Source of the DNA: Mytilisepta virgata
Taxonomy: Eukaryota > Mollusca > Bivalvia > Mytilida > Mytilidae
DNA length: 64,000 bases
Direction: 5' to 3'
NCBI GenBank assembly: GCA_028015205.1
Contig: CM051511.1
Span: forward strand, 34,898,001-34,962,000
Shown piece by piece: positions 34,501 through 44,530 of this stretch. Numbering within the stretch: the stretch's first letter is position 1; each line of letters starts with the position of its first letter. The translations under genes were made by a program, and so were the position numbers. The notes under the pieces were generated by a model. That model saw only the letters and a list, made by a program, of their open reading frames with translations, did no database searches and had not been told where the DNA came from.

Positions 34501-37500
34501 GAACACCTGGTACTAACAAGCATGTAATTATGCCATGGCCAGACGTGAACAGCCATTCATTAGACAAAAGAAAATTTTTGGAAGAACAAAATAAAGACCC
34601 TGAGGTTCTTCAGCTCCGCAAGAGGGCTCTAGCCCAAGACGAAGCAGACAAAGTGGCCGAATGTTACTACCATCAAGACGGCACTTTGATGAGGAAGTGG
34701 AGGCCCCCCTGATGCTACCCAAGAGGAGGAATGGAGAGTGGTATACCAAGTGGTGGTGCCTAACGTCTATAGGCAAGAAATTATTGGTCTTGCCCATGAC
34801 ACCCCCTTGGCTGGACATTTGGGTATAAGGAAGACTTGCCTTAAGATATTACAACATTTCTACTGGCCCAGACTTAGAAATGATGTCACAGAATACTGCA
34901 AATCATGCCATATATACCAGGTTGTTGGCAAGCCTAACCAGAAAATACCATCAACACCACTTCTGCCAATTCCAGCCTTTGAAGAACCTTTCATCCGAGT
35001 ACTTATTGATTGCGTTGGACCTTTACCAAAGACCAAGACTGGTAATGCTTATTTACTGACGATCACGTGTACATCCACTCCCTTTCCTGAGGCTATTCCC
35101 TTAAGGAATATCAAGACTCCAACTATTGTCAAAGCTCTTATCAAATTTTTCACATTAGTAGGTCTTCCTAAGTCTATACAGTCCGACCAGGGTTCAAATT
35201 TTATGTCAGGTTTATTTCAGCAGGTCGTTTACCAGTTAGGGATTGCTCAGTATAGATCAAGTGCTTATCATCCAGAATCTCAAGGTGCCTTAGAACGTTT
35301 TCATCAAACATTGAAGAACATGATTAGAACTTTTTGTCTTCAATTTGACAGGGACTGGGATGATGGTGTTCACTTTCTACTTTTTGCGGTCCGAGAGGCT
35401 GTTCAAGAATCCCTTGGTTTTAGCCCATTCGAATTAGTGTTTGGTCATACTGTAAGGGGACCTTTGAAATTGGTTAGGGAAAAATGGCTTACTGAACACA
35501 CTGACTTGAATCTTCTAGACTATGTATCTAGATTTAAAGAAAAATTGTATAATGCTTGTCAAATTGCTCAGAAAGACTTAAAAACTGTACAGAATAAGAT
35601 GAAAATATGGTATGATAAAGATGCCAGGGACAGAGTTTTTGAGCCTGGTGATAAGGTACTTGTATTTTTACCAGTCCCTGGGCATCCTTTACAGGCTAAA
35701 TACTGTGGTCCTTATACAATCGAGAGTAAAATCAATGATTTGAATTATATAGTAAAATCTCCAGGTCGACGTAAACAAAATAGGGTGTGTCACATTAATA
35801 TGTTAAAACCATATTTTGAGCGTACTAATGAAGGTGAGAGTAAACCAGTTGCCACTTTAGCCATGGTTAAATCGGAGAACGATCATGACAAACAAGACAT
35901 AATTGAACCATATTTTGATTCCAAGACTATGGAACAAACTGTTAGATTGAAAAATTCTGAAATTTTGTCAAATTTAGACTCAAAACTTGCACATCTGCCT
36001 TTCGATCGCAGAGAAAAATTGAAAACTTTGGTATTTTCTTTTAAAAATCTTTTTCCAGATGTGCCAAACAAAACCACTGCGGTTTGTCATGATGTTGATG
36101 TGGGCGATGCTTCTCCAATTAAGCAACATCCTTACCAGCTCAATCCACTTAAACTTGATTTTATGAGACAAGAAATTAGATAATTATATGCTTTATCTAG
36201 ATTTTATTAAAACACTGTATACATACTATATGTTTTTTGTATACATTGTTCATGCGAAGTTGTCGTTACCCTCCAACTTCTTTTAAGGGGGGAGGTGTTA
36301 TGATATTGTATTATTATATTTATTTTGATATGATATTGTATTATTATATTTATTTATCTTGGCCTAATTTGTTTTGTGTGGCCTTATAACATGTATAATA
36401 TGTTTACATAATACTTATAGTTGTTTACCAAATAATGTTATAACTTCGCAGTTTAGAAATCACTGGAACGATAATAGATACTGATGGAATGACTAGAACT
36501 TTCTATTTGACTTACGTAATAATTCTGGTGTAATTCAAACTTCTACCGTATTCCAGAAGTTTCCGTTCTACAGTATATATACGGACAAGAAAGTTAGACT
36601 TTCAGAGCAGAACGTATTGGACCAGACATTCTTGTGTTCTCAGCTGTTGGATTTATTTACGTTTCACACATCATCCTTGACACACTTTTATTTACGTTAC
36701 ATCATACTAGATTGTGACTGATTGGATATAATATTCCGTTTGGATTCCCGCAACAGTGACGAGAAGAATTTCGGATTAGGAAAAGACGAAGGATTTTGAA
36801 CAGTTAAGTTGACATTTTAGTTTGTGTAATATTTTTTTGTAAACTTGTATATAATAAATCTTGTTAAATTTTATTATTGATTTGTGTCTTTTGTTGGCTA
36901 CAATTTAAAGGTGATTTCGACCGTAACAATATCTTGACTTTTCTTTTATTAAACAATTGAGAAAAAATTAATTTTAACCCCCAAATAGGTCAGGACCTGT
37001 AAAAGTATTTGGAGATTTTATCATATGCATGTATATTCAATGTTTCGGCATATATCGGCAGTGGTAATCATCGAACACATTTCATTTTATTTTTGATAGT
37101 CACATAATAATATGTTATTATACAGTGTAGTATCCTTATACTTAAAATATTGTTCGAGTTTAAAAATAATAATTGTAACGTTAGCATTGGACATCTGAAA
37201 TACTAGCAGTGGCGTGCAAATTAGTGCACTTCCTTTCGCATTGTGCACTACTGCGTAAACTCAACTACTATTACATATAGCCAATACGTCACACAACAGT
37301 GGTATGTAAATTAAGTCTAAGAGTAGATTCAAATGCAAAAGTGTCTAAGAGATGAAGCTAAAAACAGAGCTATACCCTATCAAATCAACATTTCTTTAAA
37401 AAGATTGAAACACTTATACAAATTATTAGTGAAATGCGTACGGATTGTCAGAAGTTCTCTGTCGAATAGTTCTTTCGATCACTTTTATGTGCCCCTAATT

Positions 37501-37529
37501 TTCTGATAATTAATATTTACTCTAACAGA

Positions 37530-37589
<60 letters not shown>

Positions 37590-40393
37590 GTTTTCTTCTG
37601 AATTTCACCTAATCAAAACAACACTAATTGTATTCTATATTTATATTGAGAAAAATATATTTTGTAAATATTTTATGACGATCTATATTTTTATAATTTA
37701 TTATTTTTTACGGCACCAACCTGGTGGAACCTTACTATTTACAGGAACTATGCCAGTGACGAGTTTCTGTCTTGTTTCGTCCGTACCTGAAATAAATGAA
37801 ACAAAAACTAATCTCATATGTTTATGGATCACGCTCGAAATAAATTATATGTATGCTAGTAGAACAGCAAACATTATATCACACGAAAGGGATGAATTTC
37901 GCTGATGAAATGGCCTGTGTTCTTTTTCCAAAGAGGGTATTGTACTGTATGTTTTTCGGTCGTTGAAATAAATTATGAAAACTATGAACAAATGTAATGA
38001 ATATGCATGTCAAAATTGGCTCATAACATTACATTTGAGGGAATTTAAGTTCACTAACATCAGTTTTCCTTGTGTGATGATAACATAAACACAATTAATT
38101 CTAAAATTGTGAACAAAATCTTACGGCAGTCAAACTTTATGTGAACTTCACTTTGCCTTCGGAACATGGAAAAAATTCAAATGTTTTCAATACTTAATTA
38201 ACCAATGACTCTATTGATGAAATGATACCTTTGATAACGTCCAGTATAAGTGCCGTCATAATGGTACATGTCATATTTGTATTAATCAACCACGATCACG
38301 ATGGACAGGGACCAAAACGTTAAAACGCACCGAACATGTTATCATTATATAATCTTAATGGGTCTACTTCATGTTAAGATAACTACCAATATTCAGAAAA
38401 AGCCAATTTTGCTTGAACGACTAGAAGCCCTACTTCTGATAGAATTGTAACATTTATTTATTACAAATTGTGGTTAACTCAGTGGTCAATTTATAACATT
38501 TTGGACAACTAGCTTTGTTCCTAGAAAAAAAATTGATTGACAAAAATCTTTTGTAAAATTTTCCATATTGGGGAAGTAGATAATAATTCCTCATTATATG
38601 TAATGATTAAATCATTAATTTACCTTGTGTAACCTGGCTATTTACAGAAAATTTCCATCCTCTTTCAATCGTACCTGAAGTAACTAATAAAACTTATCTC
38701 AAACATAATGTTTATGGATATAATGAAAATCACACTGCCAATTTTTTTTTTTTAATTCTCGCCCCGTCAAAATCCAAAGAGCTGTCTACCTTTAGAATAT
38801 TGAAAAAATAGATTACAAGAAAGGGATAATATTCCCTGATGAAATGTTTTATGGAGAGAAAATTCAAATTTAAAGTAAGTTTCAGGCTGGTATCTAAAAA
38901 CTAGTAGCAACTGAGCTCAGGGTACCCTCGGGCGCTTGGAATCCACAAGCAGAGGCATCAAATCAGTGTTATTAATTTGTTTGATACCAAATGTAATGTA
39001 CAATAAAGAATAAAGAAACTACACATTCCCTTGGGCACTTAAAATCTTTATATGTATAATTTCGAATATTTCAAATACTTACAAAATCAATGGCTTTATT
39101 GATGAAATTATACCTCCAGGAAGTTCAAGTATACCAGCAAAGTATTCTGTAAGTTCCTGGTAATGTGTGTATCAGTCAACCACAAGACCTTTGCAAAGGA
39201 CCAAAAATTTGAAACGCAGCGAACATCTTATTAGGCCTAAATAATCTAAATAATGTAAATAGTACGACCAGTATCTAAACCTTCTGAAAAATTCTTTGAT
39301 ACCAATTTTGATGAACGACATGTTCACATTTCGTTGATTTACGACTCACCTGTTCTGCCCAAGGCCTTAAATGGTGAAAAATAATAATCAAAAAAAGTGA
39401 AAAACAAATTTAATAATACCAAAATGACCATAAGGGTAAAGCAAAAACCATCTAGACAGCTCTATGCAAGAAAAGGATACAATTCTGATAAAATAATTCT
39501 GGCATTTATTCATTGAAAATTGATTTAAACTCAATGATAAAATTTGTATACTGATGTTTACTTTAAACAATTGGCTAGAATAAAAATATAGATTGAAAAT
39601 ATGCTCATATATAATTAATGTATAGATAAATATTTCTTTACATACGATTTGATGAATCTTCTGGATGATCAGTACTTCCTCTGGGTATAATGCAACCAAA
39701 TTCTTGATCACATCTACAATAGACATTAATATAATAATGGAAAGAGATACTAAAGTTACAACACTTAATTATTAAAAATGTTTTATTTAGATATTTTTAA
39801 GCAAAATCATATAAATATTAGTTCTTTTAAAAGTGTTTTTAAAAAAATTAAATTGTACTTTATTTTTTATATAATATACAACAGGTCATTTGATAAACTC
39901 ACATTTCATAGTTCAGACAATCACATGTATATTTACACTTCCGTCCGTATTTGTTATTAGAACAGGGATGACATGGTTCTCCCGAGAACGACTCTGTTCC
40001 AGGCTTACACTCTGAAAAATATATTGTTTTTGAAGTTATCATTCTTTTAACTCTACATATACATTATTCAGCAAATCTTTAGGCACTGAGAGTGGTCAAG
40101 TCAGCAAATAATTTGATAGTCCGGGATTTTTCTTGGCTCAAACGGCATATTATGCATAGAATATACAAAACTAGGAATCTATAACTAACAGTGTTTCACG
40201 ACTACCTACTACAATTATTTGTGATGGAAAACACCAAATAATTTATCAACACATTATAGAGTTTGCACGTACAAGTAAAAGCATTGTTATATTGCAAAAA
40301 CTTACCTACGCAACTGTCATCCTCTTGGTAATAATTGAAACAACAGTGAGCAACTTGGTTTTCTCCAACCCCTTTCCTACAACACACAGCATA
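31084..40393 (-). CDS. EGF-like-domain transmembrane receptor, 3' part of gene
   Basis: Minus-strand gene with seven exons whose splice phases all agree: 40,393-40,306, 40,011-39,903, 39,713-39,646, 39,146-39,114, 38,674-38,624, 37,786-37,721 and 31,571-31,084. The ectodomain begins 'YAVCCRKGVGENQVAHCC', continues as an EGF-like module ('ECKPGTESFSGEPCHPC', 'YGRKCKYTCDC', then 'ICDQEFGC'), then a short stalk built of three small exons. The last exon holds the transmembrane helix and the tail. The Cys pattern resembles bivalve MEGF10/SREC-type scavenger-like receptors, which bind ligands or particles at the cell surface; the ligand here is unknown. The signal-peptide exon was not found and should lie upstream (above 40,393). 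The 37,786 exon may instead end at 37,712 (better GT donor, same phase). The last intron (5.1-6.1 kb) contains the Gmr1-like retrotransposon. Confidence 0.75.
31572..31956. other. Receptor intron flank, no gene seen
   Basis: AT-rich intron sequence between the last receptor exon and the left LTR of the retrotransposon. Confidence 0.5.
31957..32589 (+). repeat. 5' LTR
   Basis: 633 bp, beginning with two tandem copies of 'tatgatattgtattattata'-type sequence. A TATA-like tatatata is at 32,235-32,242 and AATAAA at 32,514, so promoter and polyadenylation signals are both plausible. Confidence 0.9.
32595..32613 (+). promoter_or_regulatory. Primer-binding site, tRNA-Pro-like
   Basis: tgggggctcgtctcgggat, five bases after the 5' LTR. 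It equals the well-known tRNA-Pro primer-binding site of many retroelements except for one extra base in the middle. Confidence 0.75.
32679..33434 (+). pseudogene. Gag N-terminal part with coiled-coil and SCAN-like start
   Basis: The ATG at 32,679 opens a frame ('MAFDAGKFLKTPDLQGFDKL') that becomes a Lys/Glu/Leu-rich coiled coil (about 32,890-33,090). The capsid region follows, ending 'AYELLPEAYRQKFRSYKK' at about 33,358-33,412, which is the start of a SCAN-type helical domain. The frame changes at three A-rich runs, near 33,020, 33,170 and 33,420. As given, this copy cannot make a continuous Gag. In Gmr1-like elements this protein forms the particle shell; vertebrate SCAN domains derive from such a Gag. 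Confidence 0.8.
33415..34500 (+). CDS. Gag C-terminal half (SCAN-like, CCHC) fused to protease
   Basis: One open frame. The remainder of the SCAN-like domain ('TYVEFAREKEDLFDKW', then 'LRQLMLLEEFKQSVNLDLKT' and 'AAVVSDNYTLSHKR') leads to a CCHC zinc knuckle C-AY-C-KKNG-H-LMAD-C at about 33,804-33,845, which binds RNA. An aspartic protease with catalytic 'RDTGASQSLLLEG' (Asp at 34,057) and a later 'SLLLGNDLA' flap/C-block follows. Gag and protease are in one frame here. The frame ends at 34,500 and overlaps the next (integrase) frame by 37 bases in another register. Whether that overlap is a programmed frameshift or decay is unknown. Confidence 0.8.
   Translation, partial: KHKTYVEFAREKEDLFDKWLTSKKIDNNFNKLRQLMLLEEFKQSVNLDLKTHLDDKTVETLQDAAVVSDNYTLSHKRSFKGPNFNTSSGNYKNQSTERTDSKPVAQDNKSPSSYNMSGPKFDTFEKKSLTCAYCKKNGHLMADCFRLQKNNERDHKPKSSAFTTPVVTNKLECLASQTFKSSFCDYMEDYKPFMSDGFVSIVNNTTPQPIKILRDTGASQSLLLEGVLPLSEETSVGASVLLQGVELGCIDVPLHRIYLKSDLITGPVVVGVRPTLPVEGVSLLLGNDLARNKVVAEPIVTSEPVVDVKSPEDDAELYPACVVTRSMARKQQDEDLQEGQYDYMDLSDFFCRQVPVDQKRP
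34464..36183 (+). pseudogene. Integrase followed by RT leader; RT-RNase H deleted
   Basis: A frame at 34,464-34,712 shifts once near 34,705 (C-run plus T) into 34,713-36,183. Integrase parts are the HHCC zinc-binding region ('HDTPLAGHLGIRKTC', 'YCKSC') and the DDE core with Asp at 35,008 (LIDCVG), Asp at 35,185 (SDQGSNF) and Glu at 35,293 (ALERFH), which is D-35-E spacing. A GPY/F module follows ('KYCGPYTIESKINDLNYIVK'). After it comes the segment that normally precedes reverse transcriptase ('LFPDVPNKTTAVCHDVDVGD', 'PIKQHPYQLNPLK'), which stops at 36,183, about 100 bases before the purine tract. The order shows that integrase lies upstream of RT. The catalytic RT and RNase H are missing. Confidence 0.85.
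36282..36295 (+). promoter_or_regulatory. Polypurine tract
   Basis: An aaggggggagg-type purine run directly abutting the 3' LTR, as needed for plus-strand priming. Confidence 0.8.
36296..36928 (+). repeat. 3' LTR
   Basis: 633 bp, the same length as the 5' LTR, with about 14 substitutions and no indel by eye. Followed by the target duplicate atat. Confidence 0.9.
36933..37711. other. Receptor intron, no gene seen
   Basis: AT-rich intron remainder between the retrotransposon and exon B. It contains the TA microsatellite listed separately. Confidence 0.5.
37532..37587. repeat. (TA)n microsatellite
   Basis: About 28 uninterrupted TA dinucleotides in an intron of the receptor gene. Confidence 0.95.
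37721..37786 (-). CDS. Receptor stalk exon B
   Basis: 66-bp phase 1-1 exon, acceptor 'tttatttcag'. It reads 'TDETRQKLVTGIVPVNSKVP'. The donor is either GTTGGT (by homology with exon A) or GTAAAA nine bases on (37,712); both keep the phase needed by the transmembrane exon. It is a tandem duplicate of exon A. Confidence 0.6.
38233..38270 (-). pseudogene. Decayed copy of the receptor microexon
   Basis: The minus strand reads MTALILDVIK followed by a good donor (aaag|GTATCATTTCATCAATA), aligning with YFAGILELPG and the donor of 39,114-39,146. Flanking intron sequence is also alike (gttcg-tgcgttt, ggtcc, ggttga). However, there is no AG acceptor in front of it for over 70 bases, so it is probably a skipped relic of a tandem exon duplication. 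Confidence 0.5.
38624..38674 (-). CDS. Receptor stalk exon A
   Basis: 51-bp phase 1-1 exon, acceptor 'ttacttcag', donor GTAAATT. It reads 'TIERGWKFSVNSQVTQ'. It is homologous to exon B at 37,721-37,786: both begin gtacg and share 'gtaaatagY-aggtt'. Removal would keep the frame (51 = 3 x 17). Confidence 0.6.
39114..39146 (-). CDS. 33-bp microexon of the receptor stalk
   Basis: Flanked by 'cttacag' and GTATAATT. It reads YFAGILELPG, starts with the last two bases of a Gln codon and ends in phase 1, which fits both neighbours. A diverged, acceptor-less copy lies about 880 bp downstream in the gene (38,233-38,270). The acceptor tract is poor in pyrimidines, so this exon is less certain than the others. 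Confidence 0.5.
39345..39500 (+). repeat. Dispersed 'caaggcctaacatg' repeat in a receptor intron
   Basis: Diverged member of the same repeat family ('cccaaggccttaaatggtg', 'ccaaaatgaccataagggta', 'agctctatgcaagaaaaggata'). It lies in the intron between the 39,646-39,713 and 39,114-39,146 exons of the minus-strand receptor gene. Confidence 0.5.
39903..40011 (-). CDS. Receptor exon encoding the EGF-like module
   Basis: 109-bp exon with acceptor 'atttttcag' and donor GTGAGT. It reads 'CKPGTESFSGEPCHPCSNNK' and then 'YGRKCKYTCDC', with eight cysteines spaced as in SREC/MEGF EGF-like repeats. The preceding exon (40,306-40,393) ends in phase 1 and supplies the first base of the Glu before the first Cys. 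The exon ends in phase 2 and joins 39,713-39,646 (reads ICDQEFGC). Confidence 0.8.
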
Positions 40394-40734
40394 CTGTTAA
40401 AAATTAATGAAGCAACCATTTGATCTTGATCTTAGAATTATTTTTTCGCAGCGTCTATAGCTCATCTCTTTCGAAGCAAAAGTACCCAACTATTTTCTAA
40501 TATACTACTATAACAAAATTGGCAGTCTTCTTTCGATAGAATAAATAAATTGTACATGCAAATCACGTAGAATTGACCAGTTCACACTATAACTAGGAAC
40601 ACACTTTTGAATTTAAACACCCACGTCATATTTTGTAATCTTGACTGTATTGAAATTTTAGACAAAATAAAGATAGTAAGTCACAAACGGGTTTTCTTGC
40701 CTTACAGTAAATGAAGACTTGTAAAGACCACTTC
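40394..40734. other. Intron or upstream region of the receptor gene
   Basis: No exon with clear splice sites is recognised on the minus strand. The signal-peptide exon of the receptor must lie here or further up. Confidence 0.35.
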
Positions 40735-41165
40735 ATAAAAGTTCAGAATTATCGAAGATGATGTTGGACCTGTCGTAACATTTCATGTACCTCCACCAAT
40801 TTGTGACTATTAGTGTTGTATCCGGGATAAGTTGATATCATCACTTAGGAAATTTGACGGTCGCCATCACGAATCGATTGACCGTTACCATGGTTACATG
40901 TTCCAATATCTAAGATGATGTTGGACCTTGTCCCACTGTCGTAACCTTTCATGTATCTCCACCGATTTGTGACTACCACCGGATTGACCTGTTGAACTTC
41001 ACGACGGAAGCCGTATACGAAGCAGGAACTGCTTACCCTTCCGTAGCACCTGAGTGCAGTCATGGTTTTTATAGGAGTTCGTATTGTTAATTGTTTTTTA
41101 GTTTTCAGTGTTTATTTGTTGTGCTTCTGGTAGTTCATTTGTCTTCCCACATTTGTGTGTCTAAT
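40735..41165 (+). mobile_element. Retroelement 3'-end fragment next to copy 2
   Basis: The plus strand contains a decayed reading frame of the type seen at 8,700-8,760 (K-F-x-x-R-H-x-x-x-x-x-R-Y). It is followed by 'cttacccttccgtagcacct' and a T-rich 3' untranslated part. It is in inverse orientation to the related fragments inside the two duplicates and ends about 40 bases before the left edge of copy 2. Family membership is inferred from shared sequence; it is a dead fragment. Confidence 0.55.
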
Positions 41166-42644
41166 GGATTACGTTTTTGTTTGTTTTTTTGTTTTTTTGT
41201 TTTTTGTTTTTTTTTTTTTTGCTCCATAGGTATATTTGTCCCCATTATGTACTGAACCGATCTAAACTTTCATTTCCGACCTTGATTGATTGCAAGACAA
41301 CTTGTCTTGATTTTATATATTTTTTTTTCATTTGTTTTTAAATTTAGCGTTGCAATAAATAAAGGCAAAATAAGAATAAAGAAGACACGAATAACCTTTT
41401 AGTTTTATAGCAGTTCGTCTGGATTAACTCAGGAAATGAAAGTTTCCCAAATCAGTGGCATAGCTTGCCGCTTTCTTAAGGTGAAGCAAATGTTTTCTTA
41501 AGCTTCCAAAAGGGCATGGATCAAGTTTTGCCTGATTTCGGATCAAACAATGTGTCATATACCAATGTACATTATGATTCTAAGAACCCCCAAAAGATTT
41601 TAAAAGAAGATTTTATAAAGATTTAAAAAATATATCGTTTATTCACTGTTCAATAAACATTCTTAGATATCAAACTAAAATGGGGGTTACATTAATCAGC
41701 AGCATTCTCGGCCGTAACTTTTGTAGTCAGGGTAGGCTTTTAGGTGGGACAACTGTCACACTGTCTCAATGGAAGCTACGCCATTGCACATTATACATAT
41801 TACTGATAACCCGTATTTTTGGTTCATCCAGGTTAACTTGCATTTTAAATGTTTTAATTCACCTCGGTTTGAAATGAAACAATCGTTGTCTAAACTGTGT
41901 ATCGCTGTATTTCTTCTGTGACTTTGCTGACCCAACGATTGTTGGAGAGTTTCAACCATATTAACCTAGTTTTGCCTTGTTAGTGTTAACAGTTTTTTTT
42001 AAGAATGTGCAATATCATTTAACATGGAATAAGTACGTAAAATTAATTTTCTCACCAGCAGACATTTGGGTCGGAAATATTTAAGCCATCAACCTTCCAA
42101 ACAAAGATGCACAGAATCCATCCTTTGATAACTGATAATTTTATTCCTTTCAACATTTCCAATGTTATTTTAAAAATCTCATCACTCTAAATATAAATCA
42201 CTTCACAAGAGTCCTATTATTATTTTTTTAAACAAATGCATTTAAGACAGCCATAACTATTAATTTTACCAGGTTCACTCTGAAAACATTGAGAATCGTT
42301 TGAAGCACCCGTGTATTGAAGGATACATTATTAGTAACGCGATTTTGATCTTAAACGGCCATTTTTGTCTCTTTTAATCTTGGTAACTTCCTTGATTTCA
42401 CAATTGTTTAAATTTGACACAAAACATATTGCCTTTCTGTCAGTTAAGATCGGTTAAGCTAGTTGATAAAAGTTTAGAAGGATTTTTTCTATGTGTGTAA
42501 ATAATTTACTTGTGCTGAACTGGTCTGAAGGACATTGTATGATTAGACCCCTTGCATTTCAAAATCAAACAATAATGAAAAACTCACTCTTAGCTATCAT
42601 TAAAGAGGATAAATCTACCTAAGGAACAAACCAAAAAAAGCAAT

Positions 42645-42955
42645 CCATTAGACATACAAACATGAGAGGACTATTAAACAACAACAAGCACATCAAATAA
42701 ACACTGAAAACTTAAAAACACGAACTCGGATCTTCCGGAAGAGTAAGCAGTTCTTGATGCGTATATATGGCACCCGTCGTGAAGTTCAACAAAGTCAATC
42801 CGGTGGTAGTCACAAATCGGTGGAGATACATGAAATGTTACGACAGTGGGACCAGGTCCAACATCATCTTAGATATAGATATCGGAACATGTAACCATGT
42901 TAACGGTCAATCAATTCGTGATGCCGACCGTCAAATTTCCTAAGTGATGATATCA
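42645..42955 (-). mobile_element. Retroelement 3'-end fragment (copy 2)
   Basis: Duplicate of 1,420-1,765, with a few substitutions and a short deletion. It has the same minus orientation and the same non-coding decay. Its presence in both duplicates shows that it was there before the duplication. Confidence 0.6.
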
Positions 42956-43521
42956 ACTTATCCCTGATACAACCCTGATTAATAACTCTTAAAATGTTTT
43001 ATTTTAAGGAACAAGTTTTGTTTCAAACAAGAAATGTTTCTAATAGTGGCAAAATACTGTCAAATATGACTGATTTTGAAGAAAAGAACCAATTGAAATT
43101 TCACTCGTTTTTTTTTACCTTTCAATTACAATTTTGATATCAGCAACAGCCTTGTCCAAAAAAATGTTTCACTGAAATGTGTCTTTATATAAGTCAATCA
43201 TTATATATATATTAAAAAATATTTTAAGCAAGGCTGTGGATCATAGTTGCTTCGACCAAAATCCTATGTAAAAACACTCAATTTTCTTCAAATCCTTGAT
43301 TTAGCAATGAATTTTATACAATGATTGATGAATTGTGAAAGTTCGATAATTATACGATAAAAATGATACAATTTCGAATCTGAGATCTTAATTTTATTTA
43401 AATTTCTCATGTCAAATTGGGCCAAATAATTGCTGAAATCATACCATCTTCTTTGTCTCGACTTATTTTGATTGATTGCAATACAACATCTTTTAAAATA
43501 TGGCGATGCAGAAAATCAATA

Positions 43522-44145
43522 CTATGATATTATTACAAGGTTGTTTCTGTATTGGCCTTGTTATTGGTCCGAGGCTTGCTGTATTGGCCTGAGGCGGAGC
43601 CGAAGGCTAATACAGCTGGCCGAGGACCAATAACAAGGCCAACGCATAAATAACCATGTAATGATATCTTTATTAATTAACTAGTTTTCACAATGCACAT
43701 TCTGTATGAATTTTTTCTTGAAAATTCTTCAGTTTATTCATTGAACCAAATGATTGAAGGATTGGAATGAGGGTTATGAAAGATATTTTTTATCAGATCT
43801 ATTACTTAAAAATTATTTATAATTATCAATTTTGAAGCACCTTAGGTATTATGTAAAAATTTTGGAGTTTTCGTATGTACTCAAACTAAAATCTAGAGAT
43901 AATCGACTTACAATAGATTGGCCGGGTACAAGTCGGCCAATACAGCAAAAAACCTGTATTGGCCGGGTTTTTCGATATTGGCCGAGTTAATTATTCTGTA
44001 TTGAAAGGACAGTTTTAGTCGTATTGAAGCCAATAATACACTAGTTAATTAATAATATAGGGTTATTGAATGGGCTTTTTCATATTGGTCCTGTATTATG
44101 TCCAAGGACAGTCGTATTGGGCCAAGGATAGCTGTATTTGGCCGA
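43522..44145. mobile_element. Copy-2-only nested inverted-repeat element
   Basis: It replaces about 445 bp of copy 1 (2,341-2,785) between 'cagaaaatcaatacta' and 'cgtcagttgtg'. The left end forms a hairpin about 145 bases long: gatattattacaaggtt (43,525) with aaccatgtaatgatatc (43,653), and ttggccttgttattggtcc (43,552) with ggaccaataacaaggccaa (43,624). A wider inverted pair, ttattaattaactagtt (about 43,671) with actagttaattaataa (about 44,042), encloses the middle. The rest repeats 'tattggccg' motifs. No coding capacity; probably a foldback element. Confidence 0.65.
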
Positions 44146-44310
44146 TCGTCAGTTGTGATCAAGGCCTAACATGTTGAAAACCAAAACAACAAACCAGAGG
44201 TTGAAGAGCAAATTAAAAAATTACAAAATGACGAAAAACTGTAAAGCCAAAACCATGTAAGGGCAGAGCTATGCACGAGAAAATACTCTTTAGTTTTCAC
44301 AAATTTTACA
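44146..44310 (+). repeat. Dispersed 'caaggcctaacatg' repeat (copy 2)
   Basis: Longer version of the repeat at 2,788-2,905. It keeps the 3' part 'gagctatgcacgag...actcttt', which resembles 'gagctatgcactaaggatac' at about 29,590. Confidence 0.5.
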
Positions 44311-44530
44311 ATTGTTTAACTGTATTGCACGGTGACTTATTTTTTAGAAAGAGGTGATTTCCAATTAAGAATTTATTCTCCTCTCTAAAGTGAAATGTGG
44401 TAAAACAATTATAGCACTTCACTGTGGTATAATATCATGTTTTATGGGCCACTTAAAGCAATATTGTACGCGGCCATTGTCTTTGAGCTGTTGAGTGGTC
44501 CATAAACATGATATAGCACTAAGCGAAGTG
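44258..44530. repeat. Copy-2-only segment with inverted repeat
   Basis: Copy 1 joins 'ctaagg' to 'ccataattgtg' at about 2,899, whereas copy 2 has about 270 more bases. They include the pair 'acaattatagcacttc' (44,406) and 'gaagtgccataattgt' (44,520), with 'atatcatgttttatggg' and its partner further in. It was either lost from copy 1 or gained here. Confidence 0.55.

Larger units (their letters stand above)
31957..36928 (+). mobile_element. Gmr1-like Ty3/gypsy LTR retrotransposon lacking RT-RNase H
   Basis: The element is bounded by two 633-bp LTRs (31,957-32,589 and 36,296-36,928; TGTTA...TAACA) and a 4-bp direct repeat atat (31,953-31,956 and 36,929-36,932). I count 14 mismatches between the LTRs by eye, about 2 percent. 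Inside, in order, are a tRNA-Pro-like primer site, a SCAN-like Gag with CCHC knuckle, a DTG protease, an integrase, and the leader of reverse transcriptase, where coding stops. A purine tract precedes the 3' LTR. Integrase before RT is the distinguishing order of the Gmr1-like clade of Ty3/gypsy; ordinary Ty3/gypsy elements have RT first. RT and RNase H are absent, so the copy is non-autonomous. It lies antisense in the last intron of the receptor gene. Confidence 0.9.
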
